Part shown: piece after piece, positions 35,601 to 46,700 of the stretch
How positions within the stretch are numbered: position 1 is the first letter of the stretch
Layout of the letters: each line of letters starts with the position of its first letter
DNA from: Talpa occidentalis
Taxonomy: Eukaryota > Chordata > Mammalia > Eulipotyphla > Talpidae
Direction: 5' to 3'
Assembly: GCF_014898055.3 (NCBI RefSeq)
Contig: NW_023602073.1
Location: 26,087,784 to 26,151,783, forward strand
Length of the DNA stretch: 64,000 nt
Made by a program: the position numbers and the translations under genes
The notes under the pieces: generated by a model
What the model was told of the DNA's origin: nothing
Databases searched by the model: none
What the model saw: only the letters and a program-made list of their open reading frames with translations

Positions 35601-37560
35601 CGTGGTGATGAAAATCTCCACCTGCCCCCACTACAATAAATTACTGTCAGCGTTTGTTACAAGTTTTCAAAAGGTAGTACTTACTAAGCATTTTAGTGTG
35701 CATTCTTAAATCACAGAAGCAACTATTATAGCAACTAATAAAATTTCTAGTTTATAAGTAGTTACTAATTTTCATCTAGTGGAATGAGATCCCTGGGTTT
35801 CCTTTCAGTGCAAGAAGAGTAAACAGAGGCAGCACACACCACACTGGAAATAACAAGGATTTTCTTTTCAGATAAACTGAGGCTCACAATTCTTTGTGCC
35901 ACTTATTAGGTGCAATTAATGTCAAGAGACTCTAACTCACCTCAACTTTTAATTAAAAATTTAAAAATTTAAAAAATTAAAATACCATCTGCCGTAGAAG
36001 ATGGTTTAAATTCCTCAAAGAGATAACTAAATTGCCAGATAAAGATCTATCTCTTTGCAAATAGAAAATTTTTAAATTGACTCAGTAACTTTAACTATTT
36101 CATACACTACAGAAAGTTAAAATGCCATCAATAAAAATCCTCCAATGTACACCATGCTACCCAAAGCTATCCCTACATTATCCCTTTAAATATGTGTTTG
36201 CCTACTTAGAGTACTGCTGGTACTGCCTGTACTTTCATTATCTAAGATATTTGTCCTTGTTAGGTAAAACAGATTCTAAAGGAAATCATAATCTGAATGG
36301 ATAAGCAGGTCATGGTTTGTTATCATCAGAAGACAGTTCTTTATTCTTTATCTAAAGCTGTGTCTAAACGGAAGAGTTTCCAAAAACCGATTTTTTATTT
36401 TAACCTAGAGGCGTATTTCACAAGTTAGCAACAGCTGCTACAGCCTCTTAAACTTGTATTGGCTAACCACATACCATGGCATGCTTTACTCATTTGGAAA
36501 GTCCCCCTCACAATGTTTGAACTCATTTTGAAACTAGAGAGGACAGTTCCTCCTATAACTCATCTAGCTAACTAAGTTTATATAAAAGAACAATTTTTCA
36601 GAAAGCCACAGAGGTTCTCTCACAGGCTGCTAAAATGTGATCATGGGCAAGTGTAATTATGGAAAGAAAAGCTAACCAAAAGAGCACACTGAATAATATG
36701 AAGGTTCAAATATAACAACAACAAATGAAAGCTTCAATCCCTCTAGTACTAGAAATACCCATTTGCATGTGCCATCCTCCCCTACAAACTCCCTCTCCAC
36801 AGGGGGAAAAAGTTACAAAGTACATTGCAACATAGCTAGGCTATTTTCCTTTCCTTTGGATATACAAAACATAAAACAACATAAACATATATACTTCTAA
36901 CCACATTTTTCTATTTTACTTATAAATTATATATAATAAAAACATTTTATACATTTATACATATTACTTATATGTGTAAATTTATATATTTACACACATA
37001 TATACGCATACAAAGTAAAGACCAAAAAATGGAGAAAACTGTAACATTGTTTAATTGTTACTTATTGGAGAAAAGAGACCAGAGCTTCTTTCATAAGATC
37101 TTGTTTTCTGGATTACACTTTTGGAGCCATGTAACTATTTTATGTAATTACATAATTAAAAGTTTAAATTAAAATAATACCTAAAAATCAAAAATAAAAT
37201 ACGACAAATGAACCTTAGGACATACTGAATTCTGCTGTGTGTACATCATGCGATAAAGCAAATAAGTAATTCTATCATTCTGGGAGTCACTTTGACAGAA
37301 AGACAGAGGTGCAAGATCAAAGAGGCTAAGTAAAACCCTGCAGTACTGAATTTTATCTTAAAAATCATGTGAGTGCTTGTGTATGTACACATACAAAGTC
37401 TACTGGAGGCCTAAAAACAATGGCCAAGCCAGCAGCAAGGAACTTCACACCTGGCACCTGGATTGCAGTTCCCTGATGCCATGTCAGCTCCCGCGTCTGG
37501 GTCTCATCAACAGAGCATTTTGACGGAGGGAAACCAAGAGCAAGGACACCTACTTAGTTA
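32630..37560. other. Non-coding AT-rich DNA with faint old repeats
   Basis: No exon or RNA gene. An old L1-like 3' segment is possible at about 34,020-34,200 and a short one near 34,790. AT-rich low-complexity tracts lie at about 34,195-34,260 and 36,885-37,010. The block 33,420-33,640 is C-rich and ends in an 'ataataaacctgccc' signal, which could be an LTR end, but nothing else supports that. Confidence 0.4.
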
Positions 37561-37564
37561 TGCT

Positions 37565-37755
37565 GCTAGCTCTTTATATGATTTATGTTGCTTAATCTTT
37601 AAACACCCCTATGCAGCTGCCATGACCTTACTTCTAGAGATGGGGATGTTAAGGCATATCTATCACACAGAGAGTAAGAGGCAAAGTAAGAATCTAAGTC
37701 CAATAGTGGCTTCCTGACACAGGATTGCTTCCCCTGAGCTGGTGCACTAGGTATC
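37565..37755 (-). repeat. MIR fragment, antisense
   Basis: The plus strand pattern 'ttgcttaatctttaaacacc', 'gagatggggatgttaaggca', 'cacacagagagtaagaggca' then 'ggattgcttcccctgagct' follows the antisense MIR order. Moderately decayed. Confidence 0.6.
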
Positions 37756-39830
37756 AGGGTGTTCAGGGCAGGCCATGGTGCCAGTGTAAGCACAGGTTAG
37801 GGCAAGAGGCCCAGACACAGCTGATCACAAAGGCAGCCTCAATTTTCTTAAAGGACTAGGGACAGAGACAATGAGCATGCAATGATCTAGACCCACACCA
37901 GAGAGCACCCCATACCTACAACAACACCCCCATCATAATAAGCACTCTCTCAGCGAATGCCTTATTTTTCATCCTAATTTTAATATTTGATCAAATTTCA
38001 GTTCTCCTTCTTATACCAGTTACATTTAAAAATGAAGTAAAATTTCACAACAGAAGTGAATCCCTCATTACATAGTAAAAACTGCTGAAATCCCAAATAA
38101 GGCATGCTAGGAGAAGGAAGCTAATTTAATAAAACTACTCAAGCTTGCCAGTAAAGTATACACTCATTAGTTAGAACTTCACAAATTAAGTTTGTTTTTA
38201 AATAACTCAGAAATACACATAAGCTATACATTCCATTCTTTCTACACATAAATGGCATTTAATACTGGAGCAAGCAGACAGAAAATCATCATCTTTGGCT
38301 GCTTGTGTTGATGTGTAAACTGAGAACTGGGTGTAGTTTGCATGCTGAAAAGCACTGGCTAGGTTTTTTAATATCGAAGTCATTTAATGAGAAGTAATAG
38401 ATGGAGGGAGAGCAAATGCAGAGCTTGACACCCTCCACCAAACAGATACCGGGTGCTGTTGCCCACAAGCTGCCTGAGGACCATGAACACACACAGCTCC
38501 TGTTTCCCAGGGTAATGATGCAGCAGGTCCCCATCAGGCAAATCTTAGGGAGAGGTGGTTAGGCACCAAGCGAAGGGACACCTGCACATGCAAGACCGCT
38601 TGTAATGAAGGGCCAGTGCCCAATCACTTTTAACCTGAAATTCAGATGAATGTTGCCATAACAATGCCATTCATTCATCCCATACTTCCACATACCAAGA
38701 TTTAGGAGAATCACCTTTCTTCATATTCTCATCTCTGCTATTTTCCTAACCAGAAATGACTATATAATGAATTCCGAAAGCTCATAATACATTTTGAGGG
38801 TCAAAAAAGCCAAGCCATGTGCCAATTTCACAAAGACCAGGCACATTTTATTTAAATAATATTAAAAAGGAATAAAATCTATTTTTAACTTCTAGAGCTC
38901 CACAATTTGAAAACCAAGCATTGTATTTTGGACCTTCTTATTGAATTTTCATGTAGAGTGTATCCAGGTTTCATTAACAATATATTTACCATGCACGTTT
39001 TGAGATAAGCTGTGAATCACAACAACTTGATTAATTCTAAAAAACAGTAAGAATTGTAGGAAGAGTGGTGGTACTTTCAGTTGGAAGGCAAACAGATGTT
39101 TGTAGAGAGCTAGAGTATTGAAAATGTAAACTATTTTTCTAAATACTAAATGATCACTTATTAGGTGACAAAGAAAAAATATCATAATTTCTTATTCAAG
39201 CAAACATTGATTATTTATCAAAAAGTGGAAAAATTTGTATATAAACAGAAACAGTGTTGAGATGCCTTCCCATATGAGTTACAGGCTCTGTCTGCATGGC
39301 CAACTTGCTCTCACTATGGGACCCCAAGCAACATAAAATTCATGACTTTTTAAGGGGGACAAAGAACTGTCCAGAATGGGGATTCCAGCTTAACAGAAAT
39401 CCTAGGAAAAGCTTAAAAGTTTCCATGGCCACAAAAGCTGGTAAGAAAAGAAGGTTTCCAGGGGGATCACAATAGGAAAAGTCAAGCAAAGAGTTCACTT
39501 ATAAACTCATATGTCCTCAAGCCATATCCCCAAACTGTGCAAAACTGCTTAACTACTCTGATTTTAAAAAGCAAGAAGGGTACTTTTTGAAACAGAAAAG
39601 TATGATGAACTTTCCTGGTTGATTTGCTGAGAAAACAGTGTTTCCATGACTGCAGGTAACTCTTCTTACATATATGCTTAAAACATTTTAAAAACTTAAA
39701 ATGCTTCCTACTCAATACATCAACAGGAATGAAGTAGCCTGCAAGGATGGACCTAAAGATTGATAAACTTAAGGATGGAAACAAAAGAAAATACAACCCT
39801 TAGACAAAGCCAACTCTTAGGCTTTCAAAG
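37756..39830. other. Non-coding, mostly unique DNA
   Basis: A moderately GC-rich block lies at 38,395-38,560. No repeat family, exon or RNA gene is recognised. Short frames at 38,289-38,534, 38,949-39,185 and 39,482-39,796 (all minus) have no motif. Confidence 0.45.
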
Positions 39831-40012
39831 GGGGCAGGAAAGAGAGGTAAAATCAAGGGGGTGGGAGATAACACAATGGACTATGGTGGAGGACTATGGG
39901 TGCTTGCACAATGGAAGTGCTATGGTGACTACACCCAAGGGTGGGGTGGGGGGAATTCTATGTCATTAAAACACTAGCAAGGATGCAAAATAATAGTACT
40001 TCAACAACAATT
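39831..40012 (+). repeat. Possible L1 3'UTR-like fragment
   Basis: The run of 'ggcaggaaagagagg', 'atggactatggtggagga' and 'gctatggtgactacacccaa' resembles the L1 3'UTR seen at 32,400-32,540, but with internal duplication (the 'ggactatgg' block occurs twice) and more divergence. Ends unclear. Confidence 0.4.
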
Positions 40013-40025
40013 AAAAAAAAATCTG

Positions 40026-40278
40026 GGGGGCCTCCCCTGGTGGCGCAGTGGTTGAGCACTGGGCTGCGAAGCTGCCCACAGCCTCTGAAGTGCTGGTTTG
40101 ATCCCGCGGCAAGGGTCCCACATGGCGCGACAGACCTCTCCTGCCTCGCCCGCTGCTCCCCTCAGCAGTGTACTTCCTCAATCTGCCTGTTCTGTTCCCC
40201 GCTCTGGCTCTGGTGAATTCTCTCACCCTCCCAAGCTTCTCATCCTCCCAGTGCCTGTATAAATAAATCTTAAAAAAA
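40026..40278 (+). mobile_element. tRNA-derived SINE, type A2, first of a pair
   Basis: Head GGCCTCCCCTGGTGGCGCAG with a good A box; B box partly diverged (GGTTTGATCCC). The body is shortened around the 'gcggcaagggtcccacat' part. Tail TATAAATAAATCTTAAAA. The target AAAAATCTG(GGGG) lies at 40,017, 40,279 and 40,563, so this copy and the next share one target. Confidence 0.92.
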
Positions 40279-40287
40279 AAAAATCTG

Positions 40288-40562
40288 GGGGCCTCCCTTG
40301 TAGTGCAGGGGTTAAAGACAATGCTATCAAGCTATCACCAGCCACTGCAGCACAAGTTCGATTCCCTGGCCTACCTGGGAGATGACCCACATGGCGCAGC
40401 AGACCTCTCCTGTCTCACCCGCTGTTCCCCTCAGCAGTGTACTTCAGTAGATCAGCCTGTTCTACTCCCCATTCTGTCTCTGTGACTCCTCTCACCTCCC
40501 AACACGCCTGGCCTACACCCTAGCTCTTGTATGCATATGCATAACTAAATAAATCTTTTTTT
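40288..40562 (+). mobile_element. tRNA-derived SINE, type B, second of a pair
   Basis: Head GGCCTCCCTTGTAGTGCAGG with 'GGTTAAAGAC', B box AGTTCGATTCCC, body GCGCAGCAGACCTCTCCTG, tail CTCTTGTATGCATATGCATA then AAATAAATCTTTTT. Flanked by AAAAATCTG at 40,279-40,287 and 40,563-40,571. Confidence 0.92.
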
Positions 40563-40849
40563 AAAAATCTGAATGAGGGAGAAGTCAAACTCTGCAATAA
40601 CAATCAGCAATGTGAAAGGATGGAAATAAGCCATGCCTCTCCAATCATTCAAAATTGCACAGTCTCTTTGTATCCTGGTACACTCTATGCAGGTCCCATT
40701 ATGAATTCAATAAAACTTAGATCTCATAAACATTCAGATTATGTTATTATTATGTCATTTATAAATTACTGCTAAAAGTATTTGAATAGCATGTTAGACA
40801 CTTAAAATTTTAGTAGCAGAAAAATGAGGCACAAGGCTTTGGGTAGGAC

Positions 40850-41025
40850 AGATCAAAATTCTACTTCCATTCTTTGCTCTGCCATTCAGTCCCTGGAGGC
40901 CTCCATTTTCCTCATTCTGAAATGGGGGCAACACAAGTACCAACATTCTACTAGGGTAATTTTTAGGATCAAATGAATGAGAGTAGATCAAATCTAGAAA
41001 TACAGTGAAAACTCAATGAATCCTT
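40850..41025 (+). repeat. MIR fragment, sense
   Basis: Shows 'tttgctctgccattcagtcc', 'cctccattttcctcattctg', 'aaatgggggcaacacaagta', then 'aggatcaaatgaatgag' and 'aaaactcaatgaatcc', matching the order of the MIR core and 3' half. Decayed but clear. Confidence 0.75.
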
Positions 41026-42110
41026 AATCATGTTTATTACTAAATGGAAAATTCCTAATCTACTATCCAAGTTGAGGATATCAAAGTGTTTAAAATTGCA
41101 CACAAAATTTTGTTGAACACAATCTTAAATTCTATGAAATTTACAGAGGTATTTCAGATACTCAGAACAACCAAAGTAAAATTTTTATTTTATATTGCTA
41201 AAATTACTAAAAATTCCTAGTGATTTCTGTGTGATCTAAATTACATGTATTTCATCTCTGCTCAATTTTTCCACAAAACATACTTAATATTCTTTTGAAA
41301 ATCACATTCTTTTATAAAAAGATATTTCAAATATTAAAAGTACAAATTAAATTACTTATTCCAAATTATAAGAATTTAAAAGACAATTGCAAATCATGGC
41401 TTCCCGTATTTGTAAATGTTATCAAGTTTTCATTAGGCATGTTTATACTACTACAGATGTTACAGAAAGCATTTAACAGGCATGCATTGTTAAAATATTT
41501 AATGCATTTTTAATTGTTAATAAATGAGGCCTGAGATCTGTGATAAAAAGGTGTTTACATGCTAGGAACACCACTGCTAACGCAGCCTCTGAGGCTCAGG
41601 TGGGTCAATCACCACTAACAACAGTCTCTTAACATAGAGGGCACACTTCATTAGCAAGCATTAACTCAACATAAATCTACTGAAGAAATTAATGGGCTAG
41701 CTTAAGGCTGTGCCTATTGCACAACTCCAAGGGATGCCACTTATAGTCTCCTGGAAATTGACAACAGGGTGGCCCTGGGCCACCTTTCCACTCTTGACTT
41801 GAAAAATGTGCTCAAATCATGACATGTTAGTGGAAGTATTTGTAAGCCAAATAAATTTCCCTTGACAAGTCAAATAGATTCAAACCTGCTCCGCCCTCCT
41901 TTCAGATTAAGCTGTCAGGATCCAGTGCTAGCTTGAGTAAATCTGTCCTGCTCCTCCATTCACCCAGCAATTCACGGTACTGTACAAGGGCCAGGAGCCA
42001 AGGGCTTGTCTGAGCAGGACAATGGATCAATTTGGGTCCGCACACTCCCTCACTCAATCTAACTTCTGATCAAAAGTATATATAAAAATGACCAGTAGAG
42101 AAATATGGTT
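41026..42110. other. Non-coding, mostly unique DNA
   Basis: No repeat family, exon or RNA gene recognised. The first half is AT-rich; the part after about 41,560 is less so. Confidence 0.5.
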
Positions 42111-42126
42111 AGAAACAGAGATGCGG

Positions 42127-42448
42127 CCTCCCCGGTGGCGCAGCGGTTGAGCGCTGGGTTGCGAAGCTGCCCGCAGCCTCCGCGGCGCCGGTTCGATCCC
42201 CGGCTGCTCCCAGGCCACCGGAGGAGGGTTCCACATGGCGCGCAGACCTCTCCTGCCGCCCGCTGCTCCCCTCAGCAGTGTACTTCGGTCCTTCTGCCTG
42301 CTCTGCTCCCTGCTCTGGATCTGGTGAATTCTCTCACCCTCCCGCGCTTCTGACTGTACCCAGTGCATGTATAAACAAACAAACAAAATAAATAAATAAA
42401 TTAAATAAATAAAGCATGCCTCTATAAAAAAAAAAAAAAAAAAAAAAA
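42127..42448 (+). mobile_element. tRNA-derived SINE, type A1 with extended tail, young
   Basis: This is one of the best preserved copies and is rich in CpG. The head CCTCCCCGGTGGCGCAGCGG, A box, and B box GGTTCGATCCCCGGC all look intact. The A1 block GGCTGCTCCC...GGCCACC and CGGTCCTTCTGCC are present. The tail reads GTGCATGTATAAACAAAC, (TAAA)n, then GCATGCCTCTATAAAA and a long A run. The target AGAAACAGAGATGCGG is perfect at 42,111-42,126 and 42,449-42,464. A related third copy lies at about 42,756 after the next SINE. Confidence 0.96.
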
Positions 42449-42464
42449 AGAAACAGAGATGCGG

Positions 42465-42755
42465 AGCCTCCCTGGTGGCTCCCTATGAAGCCACCCACAG
42501 CCACTGCAGCACAAGTTCGAGCCCCGGCCAGGGAGAAACCCACATGGCGCAGCAGACCTCTCCTGGCTCGTCTACTGCTCCCCCTAGCAGTGTATTTCAG
42601 TCAGTCTGCCTGTTCTGTTTCCTACTCTGTCTCTGATGAATCCTCTCACCCCCCTACACCTCTGGCCTGTACCCCAGTTCTGGTAAATATAAATAAATAA
42701 TTTTTTTTATTTATTTCTGAAAAAATAAATAAATCTTTAAAAAAAAAAAAAAAAG
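42465..42755 (+). mobile_element. tRNA-derived SINE, type B, adjacent to the A1 copy
   Basis: Head AGCCTCCCTGGTGGC but the middle of the head (A box area) is deleted, so the sequence passes from GGTGGCTCCC to TATGAAGCC. B box AGTTCGAGCCCC and the type B body are kept. The tail is unusual: TAAATAAATAATTTTTTTTA with TTTATTTCTGAAAAAATAAA before the final TCTTTAAAA. A target-like GAAAGAGAGATGAA follows at about 42,757, similar to the perfect target shared with the upstream copy. Confidence 0.9.
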
Positions 42756-42769
42756 GAAAGAGAGATGAA

Positions 42770-43447
42770 TATGCTAGAAGAGTGTCCATATCAGCACAAC
42801 ATTTCACCAGCCTGGTGATCTCATTAGTCTAATGTTTTCAACTTAGCCACAGAATCAAAATAAAAATGCACTATAATCAAAAATAAAAATGCACTTTCTC
42901 AAAAAGCAAATTCAACTTTTCTCAACAGACACTTACAGATGTGTAGCACAGTGAAACTACAGAATGCCTGTGTAGGAAGGATTTAGGTAGGGCCCAGCCT
43001 GGCAAGGAAGGAGGGGGTGCTGAAATATGGAATAGCCAACTGTACTTACAGAGCAAGTGTAGGCTGTAGTTAGAGCGATGTCTACTCTGAGAGATCTGAG
43101 AGGAGATGATGGGAGCGGGTTGGGAACTAAAGTCTCCTAGGAAATACATTGGTGCCTTTCACTGAGTCCCTAGGGGAAAGGTGCCATTTTAAATTCAAAT
43201 GAATTTTTTTTAGAAAATAGAAAACTTTTTAGAAATAGAATACTGTTTAGAAAACCACAAATTTTCCCTTAGAAAAAAATTATACTTCTTGGTTGGTATG
43301 CTGACCAGTTCATGAAAATTACCATGAATATGCCCCCAAATAATAAAATATTAATATAGAACTTGATTATTGAGTATAATATGTTCTGTGGGGAAGGTAA
43401 ATTTATTTAGAATTCTTACTCTGGAAGCCAAAAATCCATTTTCCTAA
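42770..43447. other. Non-coding DNA
   Basis: A short duplication (AAAATAAAAATGCACT type) lies at about 42,857-42,894. Otherwise no repeat, exon or RNA gene is recognised. Confidence 0.5.
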
Positions 43448-43458
43448 TAGTGGTCTCG

Positions 43459-43752
43459 GACCTTCCTGGTGGTGCAAGGGGTTAAGATGCAACCTATGAA
43501 GCTATTCCCAGCCACTGCAGTGCGAGTTTGATCCCCTGCCAGAGAGCTACCACATAGCACAGCAGACCTCTCCTGAGTCAGCAGCAGACCTCTCCTGACT
43601 AGCTCACTGCAATCTGCCTGTTCTTTTCCCCACTTTGTCTCTGGTGAACCCTCTCACCACCCGCACCCCCGCCACACACTCACCTCTGGCCTGTACCCCA
43701 GTTCTTGTATGAATAAATCTTTAAAAAAAAAAGTTCTTCATAAATAAATAAA
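43459..43752 (+). mobile_element. tRNA-derived SINE, type B, with internal duplication
   Basis: Head GACCTTCCTGGTGGTGCAAG, 'GGGTTAAG', diverged B box GAGTTTGATCCCC. The block CAGCAGACCTCTCCTGA occurs twice in tandem (43,560-43,610), replacing part of the body. The tail includes ATGAATAAATCTTTAAAA, then a short non-SINE piece and (TAAA)n before the target copy. Target TAGTGGTCTCG / TAGTAGTCTCG at 43,448-43,458 and 43,753-43,763 (one mismatch). Confidence 0.92.
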
Positions 43753-43763
43753 TAGTAGTCTCG

Positions 43764-46700
43764 ATAGGGATAAGCTCCCTCTCTCCAAGAATACATAATG
43801 TACGTGGTGTACAAAGTCTATATGTAAAATTCTAAATATATGTTTTTAAAAAAGTGGTATGACTGGGTACTTTCATCCTTCCTGATCTTCAGCAATAATC
43901 CCTATCCCTTCACCATCACTGAGACCTACCCCTGAGACTATTCTGAAGTTTCATTTGGGAAGTTTCATTTACAGTTTAGAGGGCAGAAATCAGAGCTGTT
44001 AGAAATCCCATAAAACCTAGTGCAGTTTCTAAATAAAAATTCTATAAATGCCACTAATAATATCCAGTAAGGGAACACTGGTGAATATCACATTCAATGG
44101 AACCCTCTTCTGTGTCTGATACTAAAGCAATTAACGACTACATAGGCAGGACAGATCCCAGCAAGATGTGAAACACTGTGATGTGCACATTTGCATACAT
44201 ACAAATACCTTATGAAATGCCAGCGTAATTTACAATATTTTAAAGAAAGATAATAGGTAAAAATAGAGACTTTAAAATTGAAGTATAGGTTGCTTAAAGC
44301 AAACATTAAGAAATGTTACTTTAACTTTAAAAAAAGTGAAGATGAACTCATCCTTTGCAAATTGAAAAATCACTAAAGAACTGCTATCACCAAAATTATA
44401 CAGTGAAAGGAATAAATAAACTAGTGGACAAAGTCAGGAGTCCAGGTTTAAATAGGCAGCAACTAAATGGAATTGTATCAGGAAAGAAATATACATTTAA
44501 TAAACAAACCTGGCAAATTGGTTTCATTTCTGAGGAAAAAGACAATATATTAAAAAATAAGTACACGTTTCAATGCTCTCAATATAAGAAATATTGCATT
44601 ACACTCAATACAAGGCATCAATTATAACATAAACCATTATGTTATATGCAACTGAAGGAAAAATGAACTACCAATTATGCATGACAAACTAATATAAAAA
44701 ACAATGTGAAAGATGTAAAACTGTTAAAAAAAATACTGTGCAAATTAAAAGCAATAAAATATGGTATTCCCATTAAAAATATTGTAAGAAACAAGAAAAA
44801 TGTGTTACTGTATATTAGAATAGGAAAAATATTGATGGATTTGACTGTATAAAAGTCTTAAAATTCTTTATAATCTAAAGTTTTCATAAACAGAACTAAA
44901 ATATAAACTGAGAAACATTTGTAAATAGTATAGCTAACAATGTGTTAAGACTCTCAAACAGAAAAAATATTCCTTCAAAGTGATGAAAAGATGACCACCA
45001 AAGAGAAGGAAAGGAAAAATGACAAGGCAAAAAGATCAGTGGGAAATAATTAGTAAATGTTAGGTATCAATATAAGCAAGACACTTTTTAACCCATTATA
45101 GACAAAGTAATTCAGAGATGGTGAGAATCAGGAGAAAGAAGTGTTAGTACAAATTTTTCATCCACAAATCTAGCAACATCTATTCTAATCTAAAACTACG
45201 AATTTGCTTTGGCTTAGTAATTGTAATTTGTTAATAGTGCTTTTATTAAAAAGCATTAAAATGACTTGATAAATAGGATGTGCTTGTTGCAGTAGTTTGT
45301 AATGGCAAAAATAAGAACAAAATAAAGCAAAACCCAAATCAATTCATTTGTTCTACTGCAGAAATAGTTGGGAAAAAAGAACAATTCATATTTTAGATTA
45401 AGTAACAAATTAAATTATGCATTAAGATCTATATGTGATGAGTTGAAGGATGTCCCTATCAACCTATTAGATGGAAAAAAAAAAGTGCAAATGTTTCCGT
45501 CATCATTGGGAAATATTAAATACCAGCAAAACTTTGTGCACGTATTTCAAAAAACAGAAAAATGTATGAGGAAACACAGCAAGCTGTTAAACAGCTCATA
45601 GGATGAAGAAACAAACAGATGAGACAGCCAGATGCATCTACAGATCCACAGTCCATCAAAAGATGCTTTCCCTTAATAAATAAAATTAGAATTCCTTTTC
45701 TGTCTTGAAATAAGGTCATACTCTGCTAACCTTTACAAAGTCAGGTTTCCAATGTTCATTTAGGTCTGAGATTTTTTTTGTTCCTATCATTTGCATATTC
45801 TAAGCCTTCAACTAGAGTGGCATTCTTTATGCATAAAAGGAGAAAACTGGAATAGATGATCCATTTCCAAAAGTCTACCCTTCTTTTTTTGTAATACTGA
45901 AAAAAGAAGTATTATAACCTTTAAATTGTTTACATGATTTATTCAATAAAACATAAATTTTATGACAATAGATATTAAAAACACAACTCAGCTTTACTTC
46001 CCCTCCCAATAAACCTAAGTCCAAAGACAGCACAATGGAGATGGAGAACCAGGAAATCCTCCATCTGTCTACTCAGGGAGAATTTCTCCCAAAACTAAAT
46101 TGTTCACAGCAGCTTTAGATTGGGAACCAGAGAACTAGTACCTTCAACATCATTCTCTGGGTGCAAAAAAAAAATCAATAAAGTTCTACTGAATACCGTA
46201 TTTTAAATTTCCAATTGTTAAATACAAATGCACCATATATAAGCAACTTGCTTGCAGTTCTCCAGAAGCAAAGCACATATGCTCACCTTTAATACAGACA
46301 AGCCACTTACAAAGATGAGATTTCAAGTAAATATAGCCCAGATCATCCATTTTTTCCAGCTACAATATTGGCTCAAAGGATGAAGAAAACTGGCTGATAG
46401 GTTGATGGGGAGGTGAGGGTAGATGGACAGAAAACATCTTAGCTGTTATACCATGCATGGCTTGTGGCCTTTCAAAACTCAGAATAAGAAACCGCATCTT
46501 ATTCCTTGGGACTTAATTTTTCTTACGTGGCAGAAATTTAATTAATGGCTAATTTTTCTCCTTAATGGGGGATAATGTAAAATATCTGCAAATCAGTGGT
46601 CTAGAGCACACCTATAACTAATTAAATAAGATTTATTTAATAAATTCTGACCTAAACTCTAGATATAGCACATGGACCTTGGGGCTATTTGACTTGAATA

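Noticed and set aside
16908..42770. SINE pairs as mobile A-B dimers
   Set aside because: A locus-specific target copy sits between the two units in each pair, so they inserted one after the other rather than as one dimer.
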